From Hephaestia sp. MAHUQ-44 (lineage in GTDB: Bacteria; Pseudomonadota; Alphaproteobacteria; Sphingomonadales; Sphingomonadaceae): DNA of 64,000 bases. The notes under the pieces were generated by a model, which saw nothing but the letters and a program-made list of their open reading frames with translations, was not told where the DNA came from and made no database searches. Both the position numbers and the translations under genes were made by a program. Positions 53,191 to 60,890 of this stretch are shown piece by piece. Every line of letters starts with the position of its first letter. Position 1 is the stretch's first letter. The stretch covers positions 26,990 through 90,989 of the forward strand of contig NZ_JAMSLX010000013.1 in the NCBI RefSeq assembly GCF_023806085.1, in the 5' to 3' direction.

Positions 53191-53747
53191 AGCGGGGTCG
53201 CCTCGCCGATCACCACGGTGGTTGGAAGCGGCCCGAAATAGCGTCCGTCGAACGATTCCGTTGCATCGTTCAGGAGCAGGACTTCGTCACGACCGAGACG
53301 ACGGCAACCGCGCCACCACGGCAGAGAACGGCCTTTCCAATCGGCGGCGAGGCGCGTCGCTGCGGCCCGTTCGTTGATGTAAAGCGTGGCGCCAAGCGTG
53401 CAAACCTTGTCGCCGTTGGCCGCGGCGATGCGCTTCAGCAGCGGCACGTTCATCGGCAGGTACCGGCGTTCCGCTGCGAGACGACGGACGGGCAGGGGCG
53501 GTCGCACCAGCACCATGTCGCCAACATCGACCGCGGCGTGCGGATCGATGCGCCAGAACCCGATCGGGGCGCTGGCGCTGGGATTCCAGATCACGCGCGG
53601 CGCGGTGTCGTGGGCCTCGAGATCGGCGGTGACCGCAATCAGCAGCAATCCACCTGCTGAGGCGGCGAGCCAGCGGCGCCTCTGCGCGCGGCGGCGCCGG
53701 TTCGTCGGCGCGCGCCAATCGACCAGGTTGATCCGAGGGTCAGCCAT
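53178..53747 (-). CDS. S26 family signal peptidase, TraF-like
   Basis: A 189-residue membrane-anchored peptidase with one N-terminal hydrophobic helix (about 26-42). Ser59 sits in SASAPIGFWRI and the general-base Lys in VPLLKRIAAANGD, matching TraF of RP4, which cyclises TrbC pilin. C-terminal LLLNDATESFDGRYFGPLP is typical. It overlaps the HTH gene by eight bases and the transglycosylase gene by 13. Confidence 0.92.
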   Translation of the reverse strand: MADPRINLVDWRAPTNRRRRAQRRRWLAASAGGLLLIAVTADLEAHDTAPRVIWNPSASAPIGFWRIDPHAAVDVGDMVLVRPPLPVRRLAAERRYLPMNVPLLKRIAAANGDKVCTLGATLYINERAAATRLAADWKGRSLPWWRGCRRLGRDEVLLLNDATESFDGRYFGPLPTTVVIGEATPLWLR

Positions 53748-53979
53748 GGCGGCCGCTGCGGCAGGCGGGCTTGTGATTGGTCAGCGACCAGTGATCGAGA
53801 TCATCGATGTGGTAGCGAATGAAGCGGCCATGACGACGATAGCGCGGGCCGCCGCCCTGGCTGCGCATGAGCTCCAGGGTCGATTTGTTGAGGCCGATAT
53901 AGAAGGCGGCCTGGGCCGTGTTGAGGAACGGACTGCCGCGTCGGGCGCGTTCGGCGCGTGTGTTGGCGTCTTCATCCAC
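53740..53979 (-). CDS. AlpA/excisionase-like helix-turn-helix protein
   Basis: A 79-residue MerR-type HTH domain protein: FLNTAQAAFYIGLNKSTLELMRSQGGGPRYRRHGRFIRYHIDDLDHW. This form is used by recombination directionality factors and small regulators of ICEs. GTG at 53,979 has a GGAGG box 6 bases upstream. A near-perfect inverted repeat lies 21 bases before it. It is the first gene of a leftward operon with the S26 peptidase and transglycosylase. Confidence 0.85.
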   Translation of the reverse strand: MDEDANTRAERARRGSPFLNTAQAAFYIGLNKSTLELMRSQGGGPRYRRHGRFIRYHIDDLDHWSLTNHKPACRSGRHG

Positions 53980-53999
53980 CGTGAACCTCCCGTCGCTGT

Positions 54000-54032
54000 G
54001 TCCACGAGCGATCGGTCGGATCGCCCGTGGAC
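54000..54032. promoter_or_regulatory. 14-bp inverted repeat upstream of the HTH gene
   Basis: Arms GTCCACGAGCGATC and GATCGCCCGTGGAC (13 of 14 paired) flank a 5-base spacer, just before the ribosome binding site of the HTH operon. It could be an autoregulatory operator for the HTH protein or a leader hairpin. Confidence 0.5.
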
Positions 54033-54122
54033 GGTGTGATTTGAGCGGGGAGGGGGCGCGGATGGCAGGCCCGATTCCGGCTCCCCCGGAAATCGGGCGG
54101 GGGCGTAAAGCGAACGAAAAGG

Positions 54123-54147
54123 CCCCCGCGCCCTTGGGGCGCGGGGG
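54123..54147 (-). terminator. Terminator of the DUF736 copy 2 gene
   Basis: An 11-bp perfect GC stem (arms CCCCCGCGCCC and GGGCGCGGGGG, loop TTG) lies just beyond the DUF736 stop. On the minus strand it is followed by a T-rich stretch (CCTTTTCGTTCGCTTT), consistent with an intrinsic terminator that separates this gene from the HTH operon. Confidence 0.75.
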
Positions 54148-54159
54148 TAGAGCGACGCC

Positions 54160-54483
54160 TTAGTCGACCGGATTCCAGATCAGGGCGAAGGCGTCGTCGT
54201 CATCCTGACCGGCGGCGCGGCCGAGGTTGACGTAGATGCGGCGCGGCCCGAATTCCGGCGCGGCGAGGCTAAGGGAGACGTAGTCCTTGCCCGACACTTC
54301 GCCGGTCCGGATCCAGCCGGCGCCCAGTTCGACGCCGCCGCTCAACACCCGGTAGTCTGGCTGGCTGGGCGCTGATTTCTCGTGATTGGGCGTGATGTCG
54401 ATGTCGGCGCGGATCGAAAGCGTCTTGATCTGACCCTTGAAGCCGCCGACGTCGGTGCGGGTGACATAGCCGATTGCAGACAT
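54160..54483 (-). CDS. DUF736 family protein, copy 2
   Basis: A 107-residue protein, closer to the typical DUF736 sequence than copy 1: IGYVTRTDVGGFKGQIKTLSI, then PDYRVLSGGVELGAGW and DYVSLSLAAPEFGPRRIYVNLG, with an acidic end. An AAAGGA box precedes its ATG. It forms its own unit, bounded by a terminator and a 420-base noncoding upstream region. Role unknown. Confidence 0.85.
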   Translation of the reverse strand: MSAIGYVTRTDVGGFKGQIKTLSIRADIDITPNHEKSAPSQPDYRVLSGGVELGAGWIRTGEVSGKDYVSLSLAAPEFGPRRIYVNLGRAAGQDDDDAFALIWNPVD

Positions 54484-54905
54484 GGGAATGGTCCTTTCTT
54501 CACTTCGTCGGGGCTGATCCCCGGCGATGTGCGGACCGTGTTGGGCGGGCTGGCGCGGCTGAACCCGAAGGGGCGAAGCACCGGAGCGAAGGGCTGTTTT
54601 GCAGCGAAGCGGCCGCGAGGAGCCGCGTCTTGCGCGGCGGGGAAAACAGTCTGTACGCGATGGTTTGCGGCCGGGCCGGACCGCCCATAGGTCGTCACGC
54701 ACCGCCGGGTGTCGTGCCCTGGCATGTCGAAAGCGGATTACGACCATCCCCGGAAGTGGCGGTCGCCCCTCGCGTCGAAGCCAGGGGCGGAGCGCGGAAG
54801 AGGCAGGAACAACCGCAGACATGCGCACCAGCGCGGTGAGGGCGAACCCTCGACCGGCGAGCCAGCGCCGTGTTCGGCGCGGCTAATGGCGCAGTCTGAC
54901 GATCG
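54484..54905. other. Noncoding, palindrome-rich leader region of DUF736 copy 2
   Basis: No convincing gene. Complementary CTGTTTT (54,594-54,600) and AAAACAG (54,643-54,649) enclose a GC-rich internal stem (AGCCGCG...CGCGGC type), suggesting a structured transcript. Otherwise the region shows only antisense-type open frames. A similar long GC-rich leader precedes ardC. Confidence 0.4.
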
Positions 54906-55376
54906 CTAAGGGCGGGGTCGCTTCACCGGACGCTTGGCCGGCTTAGTTGGTTTGACGGGTTTGGTGGCGGTGGTCTTTCGCCCCAGGCCGATCGCCTTAG
55001 CCATATCGCGCCGCATCTCAGAATAGCCTGGCGCGATCATCGGATAGTCGGCCGGGAGCCTGTAACGGCTGCGATATTCATCGGACGTCAGACCGTGGGC
55101 GCGCAGATGCCGTTTGAGGCTAGCATAGGGCTGGCCGTCGATCATGGAGAGGATGCGGTCGCGGTTCGCCAGCGACTTGCGCGCGCTGACTGCTGCGACA
55201 GGCGCCGGTTCGAAAATCGCGTCGTCTATCGTCCCCAGTCCGGCGAAGGCGGCGTGGGCTGCGGCGATCAAGCCGGGTAGATCGGCGGCGGCGAGGGTGT
55301 TGTTGGCGACAAAGGCGGCGACAACATCGGCAGTGAGGCCGATCAGATCAGACGATGGCGTGGTGTCTTGGGACAT
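54906..55376 (-). CDS. MucR family regulator lacking the zinc-site cysteine
   Basis: A 156-residue MucR relative: LIGLTADVVAAFVANNTLAAADLPGL at the N-terminus and YASLKRHLRAHGLTSDEYRSRYRLPADYPMIAPGYSEMRRDMAKAIGLG at the DNA-binding end. The position of the first zinc Cys is Ser (ILSMIDGQ) while both His are kept, so zinc binding is doubtful. The tail is a KPTKPAKRPVKRPRP repeat. It may compete with or modulate the chromosomal MucR. Start ATG at 55,376 has a weak ribosome binding site. Confidence 0.88.
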   Translation of the reverse strand: MSQDTTPSSDLIGLTADVVAAFVANNTLAAADLPGLIAAAHAAFAGLGTIDDAIFEPAPVAAVSARKSLANRDRILSMIDGQPYASLKRHLRAHGLTSDEYRSRYRLPADYPMIAPGYSEMRRDMAKAIGLGRKTTATKPVKPTKPAKRPVKRPRP

Positions 55377-55561
55377 GCGAAACCCCGAACAAGATAAGGC
55401 CCGGGACGCTAGCGCATCGTCCGTCCATATCAACCCGGCGCTCATTGGAATCGCGGCGGACCGTCGCGCCTTCGTTTCCACGGCGTGCGTCCATTGAAGG
55501 AGGGCGATCATGCGGTCTGGGTCGGACTCGTATCAACCTCACGTTGCGGGCCGTGCTCTAA

Positions 55562-55753
55562 ATGGCCGTCCAGCCGCTGATCCCGTCGTCCAGCCCGGAT
55601 ACGCTCAGGGCCTTGGTCATCGAGCATATCGGCGATTTGGCTCGCGCCGGGCGCGCCGTCTGGCATGGTCACAACGACGGCGCCATCGAGGTCTGGTTCA
55701 TGACCGGCGAGATTTTTCTCTTGGAGAAACATGCCGTCACTCGCCTCGCTTGA
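55562..55753 (+). CDS. Small hypothetical protein
   Basis: A 63-residue frame with a plausible protein composition: PDTLRALVIEHIGDLARAGRAVWHGHNDGAIEVWFMTGE. I do not recognise a family. It precedes the ogt-dioxygenase pair on the same strand by 95 bases and is divergent from the mucR gene. The ribosome binding site is poor, so it may be non-coding. Confidence 0.4.
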   Translation: MAVQPLIPSSSPDTLRALVIEHIGDLARAGRAVWHGHNDGAIEVWFMTGEIFLLEKHAVTRLA

Positions 55754-55848
55754 GCGCCGGTCAGAAAAATATCGATTCCAAAGCAAGGATCGGAGTTCGA
55801 GGACGCAAGGGTGCGCGTACCAAAGGTGCAGGAACCAGGAGTATCGAC

Positions 55849-56406
55849 ATGCCCTTTATCAATCCCGCACCGCATCGCCCGAATTCAGGACGAGAGACAG
55901 AGTCGGCCGAGGCGATCACGTTCCGCGTCATCGACACCGAGCTTGGCCAGATTCTGGTCGCTCGAAGCGCGTTGGGGGTTTGTGCGCTCCTGATCGGTTC
56001 TGGCGCCGACACCTTGGCAGGCGATCTCGAAAGCCGCTTCCCCAGCGACCAAGCCGTACGAAGCGAGGACAGTGTCCGCGCGGATTTCGACAAAGTCTTG
56101 GCATTCCTCGATGCACCAGCCGAGGGCCTTGATCTGGATCTCGACCTGCGCGGCACGTCGTTCCCACAACAGATATGGAAGGTTCTTCGCAGCGTACCGG
56201 CCAGCGTGACCCTCAGCTATGCTGAACTTGCGCGGCGGGTCGGCGCGCCGAAGGCGGTTCGGGCCGTGGCCAGCGCGTGTACGGCCAACGTCGTCGCGCT
56301 CGCCATTCCCTGCCACCGGGTCGTTCGCTCGGATGGCGCTCTTTCGGGCTATGCCTGGGGCGTCGAGCGAAAACGCGCGCTGCTCGACCGGGAAGCACGG
56401 GCATGA
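55849..56406 (+). CDS. Methylated-DNA-protein-cysteine methyltransferase (Ogt/Ada C-terminal type)
   Basis: A 185-residue suicide alkyltransferase that removes O6-alkyl groups from guanine. The N-terminal ferredoxin-like half is followed by the DNA-binding HTH (SYAELARRVGAPKAVRAVASAC) and the active-site IPCHRVV with Cys155. It resembles the C-terminal domain of Ada more than free Ogt but lacks the Ada N-terminal Cys-rich and AraC parts. An AGGAG box lies 7 bases before the ATG. It overlaps the dioxygenase gene by four bases. Confidence 0.9.
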   Translation: MPFINPAPHRPNSGRETESAEAITFRVIDTELGQILVARSALGVCALLIGSGADTLAGDLESRFPSDQAVRSEDSVRADFDKVLAFLDAPAEGLDLDLDLRGTSFPQQIWKVLRSVPASVTLSYAELARRVGAPKAVRAVASACTANVVALAIPCHRVVRSDGALSGYAWGVERKRALLDREARA

Positions 56407-57152
56407 GCGACCTCGGAACCGTTGAAGGGCCACCTGTAGAGGCCAAATCCATCGCGGATCGCGTCAACTCCTGTGACTGGACCGGTTTGCACGCACAGTT
56501 GGATAGCGGCGGGTGCGCCATCCTGGAGACACTGCTGAGGCCAGAGGAGTGCGGGAGCATCGCCGCGCTTTATCCGCATGAAGAGCATTTCCGCAGTCAT
56601 GTTCACATGGCGCGACATGGGTTGGGCAAGGGTGAATATCGTTATTTTCGATATCCGTTGCCCGATCTGATCGGCGGTTTACGCATCGCGCTCTATCCTC
56701 ATCTCGCGGAAATCGCGAACGCGTGGAACACCCGTATGGGGATGGAGCGGCGATACCCGGCAGACCATGCGGAATTGCTTCGGCAGTGCCGCGACGGGGG
56801 CCAGACGCGGCCGACGCCGCTGCTGCTCCAGTATGTGCCTGGAGACTATAATTGTCTGCATCAGGACCTTTACGGCGACCTCGCATTTCCGCTGCAGGTC
56901 GCCATCTTGCTCTCGGAACCGGGCGAGGATTTCACAGGTGGGGAGTTCGTGTTGACCGAGCAACGGCCACGCATGCAAAGCCGCGCCGAGGTCGTGCCGC
57001 TCAAGCGAGGTGACGCTGTGGTGTTCGCTGTCCACCACCGTCCAGTTCAGGGTGCCAGGGGAACCTATCGAGTCAATCTTCGACACGGCGTGAGCCGTCT
57101 GCGCTCCGGCATGCGCCATGCGGTGGGAATCATTTTCCATGATGCGCGATGA
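56403..57152 (+). CDS. 2OG-Fe(II) dioxygenase coupled to the alkyltransferase (candidate DNA-alkylation repair)
   Basis: A 249-residue double-stranded beta-helix oxygenase with HQD (His153-Asp155) as the first two iron ligands, distal His around 211-212 in VFAVHHRPVQG, and an Arg near 223-227 for 2-oxoglutarate. It lacks clear AlkB sequence hallmarks, so a prolyl-hydroxylase-like fold is closer. ATGA overlap with an O6-alkylguanine methyltransferase suggests it repairs alkylated nucleic acid or acts on the repair protein. The substrate is inferred from context only. Confidence 0.82.
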   Translation: MSDLGTVEGPPVEAKSIADRVNSCDWTGLHAQLDSGGCAILETLLRPEECGSIAALYPHEEHFRSHVHMARHGLGKGEYRYFRYPLPDLIGGLRIALYPHLAEIANAWNTRMGMERRYPADHAELLRQCRDGGQTRPTPLLLQYVPGDYNCLHQDLYGDLAFPLQVAILLSEPGEDFTGGEFVLTEQRPRMQSRAEVVPLKRGDAVVFAVHHRPVQGARGTYRVNLRHGVSRLRSGMRHAVGIIFHDAR

Positions 57153-57238
57153 AACGCCCAGTCGTTGGGCGTTTCGACACCGCCGGGCAAGATTGCGGGC
57201 GTCGCCTGGCTGAGAGAGATGGACGCAGCAGCGAAAGA

Positions 57239-57270
57239 GGGGCGGGCGGCGGAAAACCGCCGCCCGCCCC
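57239..57270. terminator. Strong bidirectional hairpin between the dioxygenase and parB-like genes
   Basis: A 14-bp perfect GC stem (arms GGGGCGGGCGGCGG and complement, loop AAAA) lies between the converging genes, 87 bases past the dioxygenase stop and 8 bases past the ParB-like stop. On the minus strand CTCTTTCGC follows. It probably ends transcription from both sides. Confidence 0.75.
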
Positions 57271-57277
57271 TTAGGCG

Positions 57278-59098
57278 TCACACCGTAAGGGTGGCGTCCG
57301 GCTGGGCGGCGTCCGGGGGTCGCGCGGCCTCGGATGCGACCGAATCTTGGGCCGGTTCAGGCGCGGGCAAGCGCCGGGCGACGGCCTTGACCCGGCTCCA
57401 CCGGTCCAGCGGCGCGAAGGGCCGGTCGGTGTAGCGGGCCGGGGGAAAGGACAGCCAGCGCGGCGTCCACCCCTCGACCTTGGGCCGGTCGTTCGCGCCG
57501 TCGAGGAAGTCGCAGACGATGGCCTTTTGCGTCTTTACCTTGCCCGAAAGATTGGCGTCGGCGATGCGTTTGCCGCCGACCTCCTTGAGGAGGGCGTTGG
57601 CGACGGGGCGGTCGCGGATCAGGTCGAAGAAGACCGGATCAGGGCTCCACCATGCGCTCATGTTCACCTTGAGCGCTGCGCCGAGGATTTCGACCAGCGC
57701 GCCGCCTGCATGGAGGGTCTCCCCCATGACCACGGCGGCGACCGCGCCCACCTCGTCATCAGACAGACGGCTGAGGCGGGCGAACACCTGCGCCGTCACC
57801 GTCTCGTCGCAGCCGCCGCGCGTTACGGTCGGGTCGTCCGGGCCGAAGCCCAGTTGCGCGAGCACGACGCGGCGTTTGGCGTCGAAGGCGGTTTCACCCG
57901 CACAGGTCTCGACGCTTTCGGCCACGGCGTCGTTGCGCACCGACTGGTCCTCGATCTTGACCGACCATAAAGGCGACCCGGCGACCGCGTGGGCGACGAG
58001 AAGGCGAAGGGCGACGCCGGGATGATCGGTCAGCACGGCGCGCGCCGCCGCATGGCGATGCAGGTCGATATAGGTCTGCATCGTGCTGGAGACCTCGGAC
58101 CGGCCTGAGGCCGGGTCCAGACCGGCGGCCTGCGCCTCGGTCCTGGCGGCGGCGGCGCGGGCGCGCCGGGCCTCCTTGCCCGAGACATAGCCTTCGTGGA
58201 CCGTGACCTCTCCGCGTGCGCTGACGGCGATGAAGACCTTGCCGCCGTTCGCCTTGGCAGTTTTCTCATGGTCATAGGCGTGGAAATAGTCGCCTGCGTC
58301 CATCACCTCGACCGCCGTCCAGCCGTCCTCCAGATAGCGGTCGCGCAGCGCGGCCACCGCCTTGTTCTGCTCGGTCCAGAACAGGTCGGCGTCCTCGAAA
58401 CAGCCGTCATCACCGAACAGGTCGGTGACGATGCGGCCCGGATAGGTCGCCAGGTCGAACAGGGCGGCCTTAGTCGAGATCGACTGTCCGCCGAATAGCC
58501 ACGCCTTAAGCTGCGCGCCGGTCGGGGCGTATTGATCAGGATCGTCATAAAGGGCGAGCCAGTCCTTCTGCCGGGTTTTCGAGGCCAGCGTCAGGTGGCG
58601 GACGGTGCGCGCGTCGAGAGCGTCGGCGGCGTAGAGGGCGCGGACGCGCGGCAGGAGACCGCCGAGCGCGAGGATACGCCGGACATAGAGGTCGGTCAGG
58701 CCGAAGGTGCGTCCGATGTCCTCAAGGGTCCGACCTTGCCGGACCAGACGGGTGAAGGTCTCCCACTGGTTGACCTCGTCGGGATCAAGCCGCGCGAGGT
58801 TTTCGATGAGCGAGGCCTCCAGCGCCGCTGCATCGTCGCCCGGCTCCATCACGGCGCAAGGCAGCGGGTCGGTTTCGCCGCTGTCTTCAAGAAGGGTGCG
58901 CGCCGCGAAATAGCGGCGTCGTCCGGCGACGATTTCGAAGGTCTCGCCTTCGCCGGAGGGGCACACGAGCAGGGGCACGAGGACCCCGCGCGCGCGGACC
59001 GACGGCAGGATGTCGGAGACGTCCGGGGCCTGCCGGTGGTGGCGCATGTTCAGCTTGGAAATGCTGAGCTTGCCCAAATCGATGTTTGCGAGTTGCAT
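57278..59098 (-). CDS. ParB/Spo0J-like protein of the element
   Basis: A 606-residue protein with a ParB N-terminal domain (ISKLNMRHHRQAPDVSDILPSVRARGVLVPLLV, then EIVAGRRRYFAA, the arginine box) and a HTH (LEDIGRTFGLTDLYVRRILALGGLLP). A long unassigned C-terminal region of about 400 residues follows. Large ParB-like proteins are common on alphaproteobacterial plasmids and ICEs and may function as nucleases or regulators rather than in partition. No parA gene is beside it. An AAGGAG box precedes the ATG. Confidence 0.88.
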   Translation of the reverse strand: MQLANIDLGKLSISKLNMRHHRQAPDVSDILPSVRARGVLVPLLVCPSGEGETFEIVAGRRRYFAARTLLEDSGETDPLPCAVMEPGDDAAALEASLIENLARLDPDEVNQWETFTRLVRQGRTLEDIGRTFGLTDLYVRRILALGGLLPRVRALYAADALDARTVRHLTLASKTRQKDWLALYDDPDQYAPTGAQLKAWLFGGQSISTKAALFDLATYPGRIVTDLFGDDGCFEDADLFWTEQNKAVAALRDRYLEDGWTAVEVMDAGDYFHAYDHEKTAKANGGKVFIAVSARGEVTVHEGYVSGKEARRARAAAARTEAQAAGLDPASGRSEVSSTMQTYIDLHRHAAARAVLTDHPGVALRLLVAHAVAGSPLWSVKIEDQSVRNDAVAESVETCAGETAFDAKRRVVLAQLGFGPDDPTVTRGGCDETVTAQVFARLSRLSDDEVGAVAAVVMGETLHAGGALVEILGAALKVNMSAWWSPDPVFFDLIRDRPVANALLKEVGGKRIADANLSGKVKTQKAIVCDFLDGANDRPKVEGWTPRWLSFPPARYTDRPFAPLDRWSRVKAVARRLPAPEPAQDSVASEAARPPDAAQPDATLTV

Positions 59099-59322
59099 GA
59101 CAGTCTGCTCCTTGGGGAGTGGACCGGTCCCGTCCGTTCAATCGTTCCTGCGGGTGACGGGCGGGGCCAGATTTTGCGCGGAAAGAGCCGCGCGCTCGTC
59201 CGTCGCCGGGTTCGGCGTTCGGATCGGGATTTCCGCCGGACGCCTCGGTCCGACAGGAGACGGGTTCGGTCCATGGGCGGACCCCGGCGCGCTGCGCCGC
59301 AAGGGGATGACGGGACCGGCGG

Positions 59323-60309
59323 TCACGCCGCGATCCCTTCGGCCTGCGCCGCCAGCGCGAGCGGATCGGGCGGGGCGAAGGCGAGCAGGAAGTCTGCGGC
59401 CTTCGACGCCTGAGAGGCGGCGCGGAACAGGGCGCGGTTGTCCTCGCGCAGAACGCTCAGCCAAGAACCGAGATAATCGGCGTGACGGACGGTCGGAACA
59501 ACGCCGAGGGCGGCGCACAGGAAGGCGCTGCCCATTTCCGCCGCCAGTTCCTCGCGGGCGTAGGCGGGGGTTGCGAACCCGCCCGACTGGTCCCGTCCGA
59601 GCCGGGTCGGATGACCGGTCCAGTGGGTCAGTTCGTGGAGCGCGGTGCGGTAATAGTCGACGGGTGCGAAGAAGGCGGCTTGCGGCGGCACCCGGATGAA
59701 ATCGGGGCCGGGGGCGTAGAAGGCGCGGTCGCCGCCGATGCGCAGGTCTGCGCCGCTGGCCGCGATCAGCGCCTCGGCGCTGGGGATGATGTCACGTTCG
59801 GTACGTGGCGCGGGGGCGGGCGCAAGCCGGTCCAGTCCCTCGCACTGGTCGAGATTGAAGACGGTGAAGCGCTTGAGGAAGGGCACGACGCGGGCGTCTT
59901 CGCCGGTCTCGCGGGCGCGCGCCTTTTCGGCTTCGGGCGTGAAATGGTGGGCGTAGACGACGGTGGTCCCGCGTTCGCCCTTGCGGACGGCCCCGCCCGC
60001 CGCGAGTGCCTGACGGAAGGTCAGCCAGTCGTGTGAGGCATGGCCTCCCGCGAAGGTCGCGCCCCACAGGAGCAGGATGTTGACGCCGGAATAGCGGCGT
60101 CCGGTCACAGCGTTGCGGGGAAGGGCGGGGGCGTCGGTTCCGGTAGGGCCCCAAGGCTGCGCCCATGGAAAAACGCCTGCCTCAAGCTGGGCGATGATGG
60201 CGTCGGTCACTGCATCATAGAGATTGGCGCGAGGGTTCGGGGCGGGCGATGCCCGTCCCGTCTTTCTTCCCCCTGTCCGAGGGGGCTGCGGCTGGCTGGT
60301 CGGGCGCAT
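59323..60309 (-). CDS. ArdC-like antirestriction protein
   Basis: The 328-residue protein has the ArdC N-terminal ssDNA-binding domain (NLYDAVTDAIIAQLEAGVFPW, then PWG and GRRYSGVNILLLW) and a C-terminal zincin metalloprotease domain with HELTH (His225-His229) and the distal EELAAEMGSAFLCA Glu. ArdC proteins shield incoming conjugated DNA from restriction. The ATG at 60,309 has a GGAGG box 6 bases away. It is preceded by a long GC-rich leader and followed after 220 bases by the parB-like gene. Confidence 0.92.
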   Translation of the reverse strand: MRPTSQPQPPRTGGRKTGRASPAPNPRANLYDAVTDAIIAQLEAGVFPWAQPWGPTGTDAPALPRNAVTGRRYSGVNILLLWGATFAGGHASHDWLTFRQALAAGGAVRKGERGTTVVYAHHFTPEAEKARARETGEDARVVPFLKRFTVFNLDQCEGLDRLAPAPAPRTERDIIPSAEALIAASGADLRIGGDRAFYAPGPDFIRVPPQAAFFAPVDYYRTALHELTHWTGHPTRLGRDQSGGFATPAYAREELAAEMGSAFLCAALGVVPTVRHADYLGSWLSVLREDNRALFRAASQASKAADFLLAFAPPDPLALAAQAEGIAA

Positions 60310-60830
60310 GACGGTCCTCCATCCCCGCCCCAAAACCCCAGGGCCTCCCCCGGAAGCGGGGGTGGGCGGCGACTTGCGACCGGCAGGACCCGCAAGAGCG
60401 GGCGGCGGAACCCACCGGCGGCGTGGAGCGCAGCGGAAGGCCGGCCAGGGCCGCCCTGCGGAGCCGGCTCGCCGGCTTGCAGCCGCCTGCTGCGGGTCCA
60501 GAAGGGAGCGCCGCCCACTTCCGCGCCACCGGGAGAGGCCCCAACAGACATGCCGCCGCGCGGCGCGCAGCGACCGTAACGGGGGCGTTGCGGGGGCTCG
60601 CCCCCGCATGAAGGGGTGGCGGGAGACCGTTTTCGGGCTCACGCCCAGGGGAAGGCCTTCCCCTCTTTGAACCTTCGATTTTCGAACGCGACCGTGCGCA
60701 GCGCTGGCTGAGACGGTGCAATTCGCCATGGCGGGCTTGAATCGACGATCCCGCCAGACCGCTGTTGTCGGTCATCTGTCGGACCGTCGGAATCGTAAAG
60801 CCGGGCTTGCGGGCAAGGCATAGGCTTGAT
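60310..60830. other. Long palindrome-rich leader of ardC
   Basis: No gene is supported. The region holds GCGGGGGC/GCCCCCGC (60,590-60,607, loop TC) and a 16-base perfect palindrome GGGGAAGG/CCTTCCCC (60,648-60,663), plus further GC-rich stems. It lies upstream of ardC on the minus strand and may form a regulatory 5' RNA. A 31-residue frame at 60,730 has no ribosome binding site. Confidence 0.4.
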
Positions 60831-60853
60831 GCGCACCGCTGCGAGCGGTGCGC
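60831..60853. promoter_or_regulatory. 10-bp perfect inverted repeat upstream of the ABC transporter gene
   Basis: GCGCACCGCT and AGCGGTGCGC flank 3 bases, 38 bases before the GTG start. It could be an operator for the transporter gene or a leader hairpin. Confidence 0.5.
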
Positions 60854-60890
60854 GCTGACATGGCGCAAAAGCGGTAATGAGGAGGTGGCC

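Noticed and set aside
60730..60825. 31-residue frame upstream of the ABC exporter, considered as a peptide precursor
   Set aside because: No ribosome binding site, no leader-core pattern and no maturation genes nearby.
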